A stretch of DNA of 64,000 nt from contig JAGIAT010000006.1 of the NCBI GenBank assembly GCA_017744715.1, positions 62,001 to 126,000 of the forward strand. The letters are read 5' to 3'. The DNA comes from Niabella sp. Lineage in GTDB: Bacteria; Bacteroidota; Bacteroidia; Chitinophagales; Chitinophagaceae. Below, piece after piece: positions 27,469-36,186 of the stretch. Within the stretch, counting starts at the first letter, position 1. The number at the start of each line of letters is the position of its first letter. The notes beneath the pieces were generated by a model, which was not told the DNA's origin, made no database searches, and worked only from the letters and a program-made list of their open reading frames with translations. The position numbers and the translations under genes are program-made.

Positions 27469-28644
27469 ATGAAAAGTCATTTCTTTTTACTGTCGTTAAC
27501 GGTTTGTTGGTTTACCGCCTGTACCAAAACAGGAAATGTACCTATTTCCAAAAGTTTGGGGAAGCCACAGCCGGTAACGGAGATAAGCGTTCAGAACCTG
27601 GCAGGTGGCGCGCTGATCAGCTATAAGATCCCGAACCAGGAAGATATATTGGGTGTAAAAGCGGTATACACGCTTTCCAACGGAAAGCAACTGGAGGCTT
27701 CTTCTTCGTTTTACGAGAACAAGCTTGCTGTAATGGGGTTTAATGACCTGCAGCCGCATGAGGTAAGTTTATATACCGTTAACCGGGCACAGGAGTTATC
27801 GGACCCGGTAAAGGTACAGGTACAGCCGCTGGAGTCGCCCCTCAGCAAAACCATTAAAACCGTGCATATCATCAGCGATTTCGGAGGTGCGCAGTACCAG
27901 TGGAAAAATGAATACCGGTCGCCGCTTACCTTCGAATTTTTTACTCCGGACTCTTTGGGCCGGATGCAGCTGGTACGGGTAATTACCTCCAACGCTGATT
28001 CTGCTATTCAAAGCATCCGGGGATATAATCCGGTACCGCGGAAGTTTAGTGTGGTTGTTAAGGATAATTATGGCAACCGGTCGGATTCCATTCTGCCGCC
28101 GGCAGGAACGGTAACACCCCTGTATGAGGCAAAATTAAATAAGTCGAGAATGACCGTTATGAAACTGGCCAACGACCAGAACTTCACGAACTGGGAAGGC
28201 ATGGATGGCTATATCATCGATGACGATCATAATACTTTTGGCCACTCTCCCGCAAACTCGCTGCCGGCGCCTTTTACCGTTGACCTGGCCGGTTTGGCGA
28301 AGATCAGCCGCATCGTGATCTTCCAGCGAAAATTCTCCGATTCATATTATAACTGGGGTAACCCCAGGGAGTTTGATGTGTACGGACGGGTGGACAAACC
28401 ATCCCAAAGCGGTGACTGGAGCGAGTGGACCAAGATTATGAGCGGTGAAATCAAAAAGCCTTCGGGTGCTTCCGGTGGTACGGTTACAGATGAAGACCTC
28501 CGGGTTGCCGAGAACGGCCATGAATTTGTTTTTGGACTGGATCAGCCCCCCATGCGGTATATACGGATTGTGATCCGGTCTACCTGGGGCGGAACAACAT
28601 TTACCCATCCGGCGGATGTGGATTTTTATGGTGAGCCTAAATAA
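27469..28644 (+). CDS. Surface lipoprotein with DUF4959 - DUF5126 - DUF5000-like domains
   Basis: The 391-residue lipoprotein (lipobox near WFTACTK) has a fibronectin-like N-terminal domain typical of DUF4959 (residues about 35-125). A central DUF5126-like domain follows (about 130-230), then a discoidin-like DUF5000 C-terminal domain (about 245-390: DDDHNTFGHSPANSLPAPFT, DLAGLAKISRIVIFQRK, RYIRIVIRSTW). These proteins are encoded after SusC/SusD in many Bacteroidota loci and are thought to be surface glycan-binding accessories. The substrate is unknown. Domain limits are by eye. Confidence 0.82.
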   Translation: MKSHFFLLSLTVCWFTACTKTGNVPISKSLGKPQPVTEISVQNLAGGALISYKIPNQEDILGVKAVYTLSNGKQLEASSSFYENKLAVMGFNDLQPHEVSLYTVNRAQELSDPVKVQVQPLESPLSKTIKTVHIISDFGGAQYQWKNEYRSPLTFEFFTPDSLGRMQLVRVITSNADSAIQSIRGYNPVPRKFSVVVKDNYGNRSDSILPPAGTVTPLYEAKLNKSRMTVMKLANDQNFTNWEGMDGYIIDDDHNTFGHSPANSLPAPFTVDLAGLAKISRIVIFQRKFSDSYYNWGNPREFDVYGRVDKPSQSGDWSEWTKIMSGEIKKPSGASGGTVTDEDLRVAENGHEFVFGLDQPPMRYIRIVIRSTWGGTTFTHPADVDFYGEPK

Positions 28645-28652
28645 AAATATGT

Positions 28653-29783
28653 ATGAAAAATCTATATAGTTTTTACATCCTGCTGCTGTTAGCGCTTGCC
28701 GCAACCATGTATTCCTGCGATAAATATACAGATGTACACAAGGAATATATAAAAGATGGGGAAATTGTATATGCCCCAAAGCCCGATTCGGTTGCATTCA
28801 TTTCCGGAAAAGGACGGCTGAAGATGCGGTTGTGGATGTACAATGGTGTTAATGTAAAAGAGCTGGTGGTATTGTGGAATAGTCATAAGGACTCGTTGGT
28901 GATACCCGTACAGTTTAAAAAAGGAAGGGATTCTATAGAAGCCAACCTGGCTAACATGGCCGAAAAGACCTATTCTTTTGATATTTATTCTGTAGATAAT
29001 TTCGGCAACAAATCGCTGCTGTACACACAGTTTGGATCTTCTTACGGAGATATGTATGCCGGTACCTTGCTTAACCGGCGGGTAAAAGACCTGGTGCTTA
29101 CAGACCTGAACGGGCAAATTGAGTGGTATGCTGCTCCGCAGGGAATGATCTTTACAGAAATACGGTATACCGGGAAAGACGGCGGCCTGCATACCGCACG
29201 GATGCCGGCAGGAGACTTTAATGTAACCATTGACGTAAAGGCGGCCACAACATTTGAGCACCGGTCGCTCTACATCCCTGAATCAGAATCCATCGATACC
29301 TTTTACACGGAATGGGTCGGGCATCCAACGGCCTTCCCAAGCACCTATATGTATAACCGGGAGGGATGGAGCGTTCTGGCGGTATCGGATGAAACCGCCA
29401 GCGATGGCGGGGGTAAAAATACGTTGCTGGATGGCGACCTGTCCAGCTACTGGCATTCCCAATGGGATCCATCCAATGCACCCCTGCCCCACTGGGCGGT
29501 CATCGACATGAAAACATCCAAAAAAGCCGCGTATCTCGAAATCTACCGGAGGCCGGGCAATACGGATGCAAAAACAGTGCTGGTGTATATTGGAAACGAC
29601 AGCGACGCCGCATCGCCCAGCTGGACGCTGATTGGCACCGGTGTATATCCGTCTACCCCAAGCGACAAGCTTACCGTTAATGCTACCTCCAATGCATCGG
29701 GCCGCTATCTCAAGCTGGTGGTTACCGAAAGCTACCGGGTTCCGTTCTCCAGTATCGCCGAAGTGTATGTTTACGGAAATTGA
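28653..29783 (+). CDS. Surface lipoprotein with DUF4998 and discoidin (F5/8 type C)-like domains
   Basis: The 376-residue lipoprotein (lipobox TMYSCDKYT) has an N-terminal DUF4998 domain (about 35-230, starting YIKDGEIVYAPKPDSV). The C-terminal F5/8 type C-like domain (about 240-376) has LLDGDLSSYWHSQW, PHWAVIDMKTSKKAAYLEI and RYLKLVVTESYR. The discoidin fold usually binds carbohydrate or cell surfaces. It is the last gene of the four-gene locus, 8 bases after its neighbour. No glycoside hydrolase, lyase or regulator follows, so the locus seems to be a pure capture-and-import unit or depends on enzymes elsewhere. Confidence 0.85.
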   Translation: MKNLYSFYILLLLALAATMYSCDKYTDVHKEYIKDGEIVYAPKPDSVAFISGKGRLKMRLWMYNGVNVKELVVLWNSHKDSLVIPVQFKKGRDSIEANLANMAEKTYSFDIYSVDNFGNKSLLYTQFGSSYGDMYAGTLLNRRVKDLVLTDLNGQIEWYAAPQGMIFTEIRYTGKDGGLHTARMPAGDFNVTIDVKAATTFEHRSLYIPESESIDTFYTEWVGHPTAFPSTYMYNREGWSVLAVSDETASDGGGKNTLLDGDLSSYWHSQWDPSNAPLPHWAVIDMKTSKKAAYLEIYRRPGNTDAKTVLVYIGNDSDAASPSWTLIGTGVYPSTPSDKLTVNATSNASGRYLKLVVTESYRVPFSSIAEVYVYGN

Positions 29784-29918
29784 CCCGTAGCCCTGAAGAC
29801 GGATAAATTGTTTTGTGCGGAAATATACCCGGATGCGCATATCCTTGGGAGGAAGGGCCGGGCGTGTATGCAGTATGTATCCGCGCTATGGGATAAAAAC
29901 CGAGTGAGAAATTTTACG

Positions 29919-29926
29919 TAGGTTTG
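29919..29926 (+). promoter_or_regulatory. -7 promoter box (TAGGTTTG) of holB
   Basis: This is a perfect TAnnTTTG ending 6 bases before the ATG at 29933, so the transcript is near-leaderless. It overlaps the alternative TTG start at 29924 and so argues against that start. Confidence 0.5.
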
Positions 29927-29932
29927 TTTCCT

Positions 29933-31144
29933 ATGCAGTTTAAGCAGGTTATTGGCCAGCATACCTTGAAGAAAGAGCTCCCCGAACTAATGAAGGAGAA
30001 CCGGCTGGCGCACGCAATTTTGTTTTTAGGAAAAGAAGGCAGCGGGGCCTTGCCGCTGGCCCTGGCGTTTGCCCAATATATTGTTTGTGAACGGATCAGC
30101 CGCCCTCTTTCGGCCGCTCCCCAGGGGCCATCCCTGTTTGGAGATGCCGAACCGGAACCGGCGCAGGACACCATTACCTATGATTCCTGCGGTACCTGCC
30201 CGTCCTGTGTAAAAGCAGCTGCCTTTGCGCACCCGGATATTCATTTCAGTTATCCGGTAGTTACCAAAAAAGCGGGAACGCCGCCCATCAGCACAGATTA
30301 TATTGTTGAATGGCGCGAATTTTTAAAGGGATACATATACGGGAATGCCTACGACTGGCTGCAGTTTATTGGTGCACAGAACAAGCAGGGCAATATCACC
30401 GCGCAGGAGTGTAATGATATCATAAAAAAATTAAACTTAAAAAGCTTTGAGAGCGAGTACAAAGTGCTGGTGATGTGGTTGCCCGAATACCTGGGTAATG
30501 AAGGAAACAAGCTCCTGAAGCTGATCGAGGAGCCGCCGCCAAACACCGTTTTCCTGTTGGTAGCGGAAAATGAAAGCCAGATACTGGCCACCATCCTCAG
30601 CCGGGTGCAGCTGATAAAAGTACCCTTATTGGAAGACCGGGAAATTGAAACCGCTCTTATCGAACGCAACAATACCAACCCGGAAACAGCCGCCCGCATC
30701 GCTGTTGTAAGCCAGGGAAACTATCATATGGCTTTGCAAATGGTGCAGCATGCTGATGAAGACTGGCAGGAACTGTTGCGTGACTGGCTGAATGCGATCA
30801 TGAAAACAGGCCCGGTAGCACAATCAAAATGGGTAGATGAGATCAGTAAGCTGGGCCGGGAAAAGCAAAAACAGTTTCTGCAGTATTTTAACCACCTGCT
30901 GCAACTGGCCCTGAAAATGCAGTTATTTGAAAGCGCCGGCGAGGGATATCCCGAAAAAGACCGCGACTTTGCCATGCGCCTTAACAAGATCACCGGCATG
31001 GAACAGCAGGAAGCCATTATCGGCGAGCTGGATAATGCAGCCTATTATATAGAACGGAACGCCAACAGCAAAATGCTGTTCATGGCACTCACCATCAAAA
31101 TTTATCATATCATTAAAGACAAAATCGTATTTTTGAATGAATGA
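29933..31144 (+). CDS. holB: DNA polymerase III delta-prime subunit
   Basis: The 403-residue protein (start MQFKQVIGQHTLKKEL) is the clamp-loader delta-prime subunit. It shows an AAA+ fold with a degenerate P-loop (FLGKEGSGALPLALAFA in place of a functional Walker A), a zinc module with SCGTCPSC, and the helical segment NEGNKLLKLIEEPPPNTVFLL. SRC-type motif is seen as LSRVQLIKVP. The degenerate nucleotide site is normal for this subunit, which acts as a stator. The gene precedes the PSP1/RicT gene, a pairing common in Bacteroidota. Confidence 0.93.
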   Translation: MQFKQVIGQHTLKKELPELMKENRLAHAILFLGKEGSGALPLALAFAQYIVCERISRPLSAAPQGPSLFGDAEPEPAQDTITYDSCGTCPSCVKAAAFAHPDIHFSYPVVTKKAGTPPISTDYIVEWREFLKGYIYGNAYDWLQFIGAQNKQGNITAQECNDIIKKLNLKSFESEYKVLVMWLPEYLGNEGNKLLKLIEEPPPNTVFLLVAENESQILATILSRVQLIKVPLLEDREIETALIERNNTNPETAARIAVVSQGNYHMALQMVQHADEDWQELLRDWLNAIMKTGPVAQSKWVDEISKLGREKQKQFLQYFNHLLQLALKMQLFESAGEGYPEKDRDFAMRLNKITGMEQQEAIIGELDNAAYYIERNANSKMLFMALTIKIYHIIKDKIVFLNE

Positions 31145-31372
31145 GGTGTTTGGTAGGAGGAGGAATCGATTTTTTTAAAACAAATGGGGTGTTGAAGTTT
31201 TTGTGAGTTCAGTGAACTTGATTTTTGCCGTTTATTAACCAGATATAATCTAACCGGTCGTTTTTTATCGGTTATTGTTGCATGTAAGACCAATACATCT
31301 GTTTGGCCTGGTATAATAATATTACATCAAAAGTACACAGTTCTCCACCACCCTCCCTATAAAAAATTCAGA

Positions 31373-32695
31373 ATGGGTTGTTCAAGTTGCGGTACCGCCA
31401 CTGGTGGAAAACCAAATGGATGCAAAAGTAATGGCGGCTGCAGTACGGGTGGTTGTAACCGGATGAATACATACGACTGGCTAAGGAATCTTCCTGTGGC
31501 GAACACGGAAGACCAGTGTAACGTTGTGGAAATCAGCTTCAGTAAGGGTACAAGAAAAGATTTTTACCGGAATACAACCCTGCAGTTATTTGAAAAGGGA
31601 GATCTGGTTACCGTAGAAGGTGTAAGTGGTTTTGATGTGGGCGAAGTGTCGCTTACAGGAGAAATTGTACGGTTGCAGATGAAAAAATACGGGGTAAAGG
31701 AAGAAAACCCCGATATGAAAAAGATATTGCGCATCGCCACCGACAGGGACCTGGATCAGCGACGCATTAATAAAGAGCGGGAGCCGGAAGCCGTTATCCG
31801 AAGCCGGGCCATTGCCAAACAGTTGAACCTGAATATGAAGATCAGCCAAGTGGAAATGCAGGCCGATGGAAGAAAGGCTACATTCTTTTACATCGCCGAT
31901 GGCCGGGTCGATTTCAGGGAACTGATCAAGGTATATGCCCAGGAATTCAAGGTAAAGGTAGAAATGCGCCAGATCGGTGCAAGGCAGGAAGCCGGCAAAG
32001 TAGGCGGAATCGGCAGCTGCGGAAGGGAACTTTGCTGTTCTACCTGGTTAACCGATTTTAAATCAGTGAACACCACCGTTGCCCGTTATCAGAATCTTTC
32101 CATTAACCAAACCAAGCTCAGCGGTCAGTGCGGCCGTTTAAAATGCTGCCTGAACTATGAGCTGGATACCTATCTGGACGCCCTTCAGGGATTTCCGAAT
32201 GATTGCGACCAGTTACAGGTAGCCAAGGGAACGGCTTATCTCATAAAAAAAGACATCTTTAAAAACCTGATGTGGTATTCGCTGCCCGATAGCAATAAGC
32301 AATACCCCCTCACTATCGAAAGAGTCCGTAAAATCAAATCGCTGAACCGGCAAAATATAGTGCCGGAGGAGCTGGAGCCGGTAGAGGTAACCGGTTCAAA
32401 ACCCGTAGAAGTGGAACCGGAATTTGTGGATGTAGTGGGCCAGATCAGCCTCCGAAGCCTGGAGCGGGCCGATAAAAAGAAGCGGCAGCAAAAGAAAAAC
32501 CAGCAACAACAGCAGCAACAGCAGCGCACACAGGCCACCGGCCAAAAGCAGGGTTCCCGGCAGCAACAGCCGGCAAAGCAGCAAGGCCAGGCCCCGCAAA
32601 AAAAGGCGGAAGGTGCACGTCCTCAACCCCCCAGGCATAAACCCAACCGGAATAAGCCGCAGGAAGCAAAAAAGCAGGGTAAAACGGACGCATAA
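31373..32695 (+). CDS. PSP1-domain (RicT/YaaT-type) protein with cysteine-rich N-terminus
   Basis: The 440-residue protein has a central PSP1 domain (about 50-260). It includes the family signatures ADGRVDFRELIKVYAQEF and the cysteine pairs SCGRELCCSTWL and QCGRLKCCLNYE. The first 30 residues hold five cysteines in Gly/Ser-rich sequence (GCSSCGTATGG, then GCSTGGC). The last ~80 residues are Lys/Gln-rich and low in complexity. In Bacillus the homologue (RicT) works with two partners and an Fe-S cluster to guide RNase Y; Bacteroidota members are uncharacterised. The N-terminal cysteines could bind metal. Preceded by a 228-base gap with no gene. Confidence 0.88.
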   Translation: MGCSSCGTATGGKPNGCKSNGGCSTGGCNRMNTYDWLRNLPVANTEDQCNVVEISFSKGTRKDFYRNTTLQLFEKGDLVTVEGVSGFDVGEVSLTGEIVRLQMKKYGVKEENPDMKKILRIATDRDLDQRRINKEREPEAVIRSRAIAKQLNLNMKISQVEMQADGRKATFFYIADGRVDFRELIKVYAQEFKVKVEMRQIGARQEAGKVGGIGSCGRELCCSTWLTDFKSVNTTVARYQNLSINQTKLSGQCGRLKCCLNYELDTYLDALQGFPNDCDQLQVAKGTAYLIKKDIFKNLMWYSLPDSNKQYPLTIERVRKIKSLNRQNIVPEELEPVEVTGSKPVEVEPEFVDVVGQISLRSLERADKKKRQQKKNQQQQQQQQRTQATGQKQGSRQQQPAKQQGQAPQKKAEGARPQPPRHKPNRNKPQEAKKQGKTDA

Positions 32696-32884
32696 CCACT
32701 TCGGGCTGATTGCATATAAAAGTACCGGTTAACTTTTCAAAAATGTACAACCGGTTGTTTCACCATTTTTTTTACGGTTATGGTGCGGGATGTACGATCC
32801 TGCCGGCGTAAACAGCCCTTGATACGGATTTAGCCGGCCGTAAAACAATTCAGCCGCAAAGCGATGACCGGTCGTTTTAGTTAT

Positions 32885-32892
32885 TACCTTTG
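32885..32892 (+). promoter_or_regulatory. -7 promoter box (TACCTTTG)
   Basis: This is a perfect TAnnTTTG 19 bases upstream of the ATG at 32912. It supports that start over the in-frame ATG at 32864. Confidence 0.5.
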
Positions 32893-32911
32893 CCGGACAA
32901 CAGATCGACAC

Positions 32912-33391
32912 ATGCTTAAGAGACTGCCCTTTACTTTGTTATTGGTGACTGCTGTTTTGCTCTTTATAGCCGGACTATTTGCCAGTAATAAAGAATGGAT
33001 CGGTATTCATGTGTATGACACCCTGTTTGTGGTTGCACAGGGGCATATCCTCGGGCTTGCCGCGTTTTTTCTTTTCTTATTGTGGCTGGTGAATATCGCA
33101 ACGCAGAACATCCTTTTTTCAAATAAACTGACCTGGTTTCATACGCTTGCAACCCTGGTCCTTGTTTTGTTTTTTTTATGGTATACGGACAGGTATCCGG
33201 ATGGCCTGTCCGGTAATCCGTCCCACCGGTATATACCCGGCATGGAAGGGCCGGCAACTGGCTTCCGGGATACCAATGCTGTGGTGGTTTGCAGTATCGC
33301 CGCGCTCGTTCTGGTTCAATTGATTTTTATTACCCATCTGCTGGTCGGCCTGTACCGCAAATCCGTTGCTACAGAGTCCGTTTCTTTATAA
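32912..33391 (+). CDS. Small four-helix membrane protein resembling the C-terminal part of cytochrome oxidase subunit I
   Basis: The 159-residue protein has four transmembrane helices (about 6-24, 38-63, 74-92, 123-147). The second begins VYDTLFVVAQGHILGLAAF, which aligns by eye with the helix-IX core of heme-copper oxidase subunit I (HDTYYVVAHFHYVLSMGA). The loop between helices 3 and 4 has GLSGNPSHRYIPG, like GLSGMPRRYSDYPD in the oxidase. The position of the heme a3 histidine is Gln43, and that of the heme a ligand is His45. It cannot be a complete oxidase. It may be a mini-relative of that fold with an unknown role, or only convergent in appearance. A -7 box fixes the start. Confidence 0.65.
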   Translation: MLKRLPFTLLLVTAVLLFIAGLFASNKEWIGIHVYDTLFVVAQGHILGLAAFFLFLLWLVNIATQNILFSNKLTWFHTLATLVLVLFFLWYTDRYPDGLSGNPSHRYIPGMEGPATGFRDTNAVVVCSIAALVLVQLIFITHLLVGLYRKSVATESVSL

Positions 33392-33482
33392 AAGGGAACG
33401 CTCCGGATTAAGGTCCGGATACTGCTGGATGCGTTTGCCGCACTATTATCATTCATTTCGGGTCTGGTGCGGGCTTCACCCG

Positions 33483-33490
33483 TATATTTG
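33483..33490 (+). promoter_or_regulatory. -7 promoter box (TATATTTG)
   Basis: This is a perfect TAnnTTTG 21 bases upstream of the M16-like gene start at 33512. It excludes the in-frame ATG at 33467. Confidence 0.5.
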
Positions 33491-33511
33491 CGGTCTAAAA
33501 AGAATCTTACA

Positions 33512-34786
33512 ATGCCAGACAGAAGCGTGGCGCCTCCTATTGTGGATGCGGTGAATTTTAATTTGCAATTGCAACCCTACCAGAAATACATTCTTAAAAA
33601 CGGAGTAGAAGTGTACGCAGTTGATGCAGGAACCGAAGAAGTATTACAGGTAGAATGGGTGTTTGATGCAGGCAACTGGTACGAAACAAAAAATTTACAG
33701 GCGGCTGTAACCAATCATCTGTTAAAGAACGGAACCGAATCCCGCAGCGCCTATGAAATCAACGAATACTTTGATTACTATGGAGCCTATCTGAACCGGA
33801 ATTGTTATGCGGAAACAGCCACCATCAGCCTGCATTGTCTTACAAAACATATTACGGAGTTATTACCGGCCGTAAAAGATATTATCGCCGGCAGCACACT
33901 GCCCCAAAAAGAAATGGAAATAGCCGTGCAGAACATGAAGCAGAAGCTGGATGTAAACCTGAAAAAGAGCAGTTTTGTTGCCGGGCGCCTCATTGATGTA
34001 TATCTTTTTGGAGCCCATCACCCCTATGGCCGTTTTAGCCGGCATGAAGATTTTGACGGGCTTACAAGGGAAGACCTGCTGGCTTTTTATGATACCTATT
34101 ACCGCAACGGAAGTTTGAAAATATTTATTGCCGGCCGGTTACCGGAACAGGTAGGTCCGTTATTAGACCGGTATTTTGGCGATTTACCGAACAGCCCGGT
34201 AAAAAACCAGGTGTTTGATGTGGAGCCTTCGGCGGAGAAAAAACATACGGTGATCAATGACGATAAAAATAACCAGGGCTCCATACGGATCGCCCGCCCG
34301 TTTTTTAACCGCCACCACCCGGACTTTTTAAAATGCCAGGTATTGAACATCGTGTTTGGCGGCTATTTCGGCAGCCGGCTAATGGCCAATATCCGTGAGG
34401 AAAAAGGCTATACCTATGGCATACACAGCTATCTGCTTAATAACCGGTATGACAATGGCTGGATGATTTCCACCGAAGCCGGCCGGGCGGTAAGCGCCGC
34501 TGCTATTGAAGAAGTATATAAAGAAATGGCTGTTTTAAGGGAGGAGCCGGTAGACGCAGAAGAATTGCTATTGGTAAAAAACTTTATGATGGGGTCGATC
34601 CTGGGCGACCTGGACGGTCCGTTCCATATCATTGCCCGTTGGAAAAATATTATCCTGAATGGCGTAAGCGATGATTTTTTTGAGCGGTCTATACAAAATA
34701 TCAAAACCATCACCGCGGCCGATCTCCAGGAAATGGCCAATAAATACCTGCATCCCGAAGCGTTTTATGAGCTAACGGTTGTATAA
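33512..34786 (+). CDS. M16-family protein lacking the zinc motif (non-catalytic subunit)
   Basis: The 424-residue protein has the two M16 half domains (about 25-235 and 240-424). At the position of HxxEH it reads AAVTNHLLKNG, so zinc-binding is lost. It keeps the substrate-clamp motif of the C-terminal half, EEKGYTYGIHSYLL. In bacterial M16B pairs, one chain carries the zinc site and the other this clamp motif. The active chain in the window lies at 7607-8845, about 25 kb away. They may pair, but other partners outside the window are equally possible. No signal peptide is seen. Confidence 0.88.
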   Translation: MPDRSVAPPIVDAVNFNLQLQPYQKYILKNGVEVYAVDAGTEEVLQVEWVFDAGNWYETKNLQAAVTNHLLKNGTESRSAYEINEYFDYYGAYLNRNCYAETATISLHCLTKHITELLPAVKDIIAGSTLPQKEMEIAVQNMKQKLDVNLKKSSFVAGRLIDVYLFGAHHPYGRFSRHEDFDGLTREDLLAFYDTYYRNGSLKIFIAGRLPEQVGPLLDRYFGDLPNSPVKNQVFDVEPSAEKKHTVINDDKNNQGSIRIARPFFNRHHPDFLKCQVLNIVFGGYFGSRLMANIREEKGYTYGIHSYLLNNRYDNGWMISTEAGRAVSAAAIEEVYKEMAVLREEPVDAEELLLVKNFMMGSILGDLDGPFHIIARWKNIILNGVSDDFFERSIQNIKTITAADLQEMANKYLHPEAFYELTVV

Positions 34787-34854
34787 GTTCCCTGTTTCAT
34801 AGTTTAAGCTCCTGGTCCAAACCTGGAACATTGAAACCTTAAACCTGGAACTTC
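34787..34854. repeat. Imperfect inverted word repeat between convergent genes
   Basis: Words of the type CCTGGAAC / GTTTCA are arranged as an imperfect palindrome filling the whole 68-base gap. Bases 34831-34851, read on the minus strand, match the repeat after uppP in 18 of 21 positions. It may act as a bidirectional terminator. Confidence 0.6.
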
Positions 34855-35922
34855 TTAATCCAACAGCCATCCAAATCCCAGGGTATTGATGGCCCGGCGC
34901 CCCCAGTTGATGACGGCCGGGATGGTTTTCCCGGCATTTATGCGCCGTACATAAACCAGGCGGAACTGGTCGGAAGCGTTTTGATAGTTGGCATCTTTTT
35001 CATTAGAACCGATAAAAAACCGGTTGGAGATCACAGAGCCCACCAGCTCCCATTTTTCGGTATTGTACCCGATGGCCCCGCGTACACTCAGGTTCGGGCT
35101 AAAATACCAGCGCGTTCGCTGTGTTCCCGTAGTCGTTTTTTCAAAGGTTTGTGCCGCATCGCCATTTACCGAGGCTACCCCGGTAATAAAAAGATGCCGC
35201 TTGATCACAAAAGTATGCGCATAGCCTGCAGTAGGTCCAAACATGATATACCGCATGTAATTGATGGATGCATTGGGAAAGGAGGAGGAAAGATTTACAG
35301 GTACAAAAGCGCTATCGCCTTTTGCGTTTCCGTAAATGAATTCTCCGCCGATCAAAAATGAACCTGCCGATCGTTGCTGCCAGCTGTCATATACAAAAGG
35401 CGCTTTTATTGAAAACCGGTCGCCCTTCAGGATCTTCCGGATGGTAGCTCCGAAGATCTGTGTTTTGATATCAGGGCGCACATAATAGGCACCTTCGGCA
35501 AATGCCGGGTCTTGCTGCCCCCTTAAATAGAATCCTTTGTTTACCTGGAAATGCAGGTCGCCCAACACCGATTGGCCGGTTACCGACATCTGGAAATTAG
35601 CGGATTGGGTTTTTCCTTTCTCTTTTTTATAATCCGGATCCAGCGTACCCAATCCTACAGAACCACTAACCGAAAGCCAGTCGTACCCGATCGAAAGCCC
35701 GAGCCGGGTGGGGCTATTGGTCGAATATTTGAGCGGAAAACTACCATCCTGCGACCGGATGGAGTAGACACTGTTTTTCTTAACCAGGAGCGGACCCAGT
35801 GTAAGCCGGTGATTGTACCGCTGATAATAACTGGTATCCTGTTTATAGGCAGTGCCCCCCTCCTGTGCAAAAACAGGTAAAATCATATTTAAAACCAACA
35901 GAACGGCTATAACTTTCTTCAT
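34855..35922 (-). CDS. DUF4421-family outer-membrane protein
   Basis: From the ATG at 35922 the protein has 355 residues and a signal peptide (MKKVIAVLLVLNMILPVFAQ). The mature part is rich in alternating beta strands with aromatic ends, as in a small outer-membrane barrel, and carries the DUF4421-type pattern YYQRYNHRLTLGPLLVKKN followed by GLSIGYDWLSVSGSVGLG. The function of the family is unknown. It is convergent with the M16-like gene. An in-frame ATG at 35949 would place extra residues before the signal peptide and is less likely. Confidence 0.82.
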   Translation of the reverse strand: MKKVIAVLLVLNMILPVFAQEGGTAYKQDTSYYQRYNHRLTLGPLLVKKNSVYSIRSQDGSFPLKYSTNSPTRLGLSIGYDWLSVSGSVGLGTLDPDYKKEKGKTQSANFQMSVTGQSVLGDLHFQVNKGFYLRGQQDPAFAEGAYYVRPDIKTQIFGATIRKILKGDRFSIKAPFVYDSWQQRSAGSFLIGGEFIYGNAKGDSAFVPVNLSSSFPNASINYMRYIMFGPTAGYAHTFVIKRHLFITGVASVNGDAAQTFEKTTTGTQRTRWYFSPNLSVRGAIGYNTEKWELVGSVISNRFFIGSNEKDANYQNASDQFRLVYVRRINAGKTIPAVINWGRRAINTLGFGWLLD

Positions 35923-36174
35923 GAATGGAAAACAGGCAGGTTTAATCAATGATCAAAAAGGAAAATAGTGTTCGCCATTGTCAAAGTAAAAATAGGGCTT
36001 TATTTGTGGATAAAGCATTTAGGGGGCACAAAACACGGGCGCCCGGAGCCATCAAAAAAAGATAAACGGTCCGTTGCTCCTGTGTACATAACCATCTGCG
36101 GCTACGTTGCAGGAACACCGGGTAATTCTGTGCTTCATTGCATGCGTGGCTGATCAAAAATGAAAACGATTCAT

Positions 36175-36182
36175 TAGGTTTG
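36175..36182 (+). promoter_or_regulatory. -7 promoter box (TAGGTTTG) of the E1 fusion gene
   Basis: This is a perfect TAnnTTTG ending 4 bases before the ATG at 36187. Initiation would fall at or very near the start codon, as for holB, the M16 gene and the FUSC gene. Confidence 0.5.
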
Positions 36183-36186
36183 TAGT

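Noticed and set aside
29924..29932. TTG start for holB three codons upstream
   Set aside because: It overlaps the -7 box TAGGTTTG, so it would lie before or at the transcription start; ATG 29933 is preferred.
31190..31230. Small palindrome AGTTCAGTGAACT in the gap before the PSP1 gene as a terminator of holB
   Set aside because: The stem is only 6 base pairs with a one-base centre, so a stable hairpin loop is unlikely, although a T-rich stretch follows.
32445..32750. Minus-strand open frames opposite the Gln/Lys-rich tail of the PSP1 protein
   Set aside because: They arise from the low-complexity CAG/CAA-rich sequence of the real gene and show no family features or start signals.
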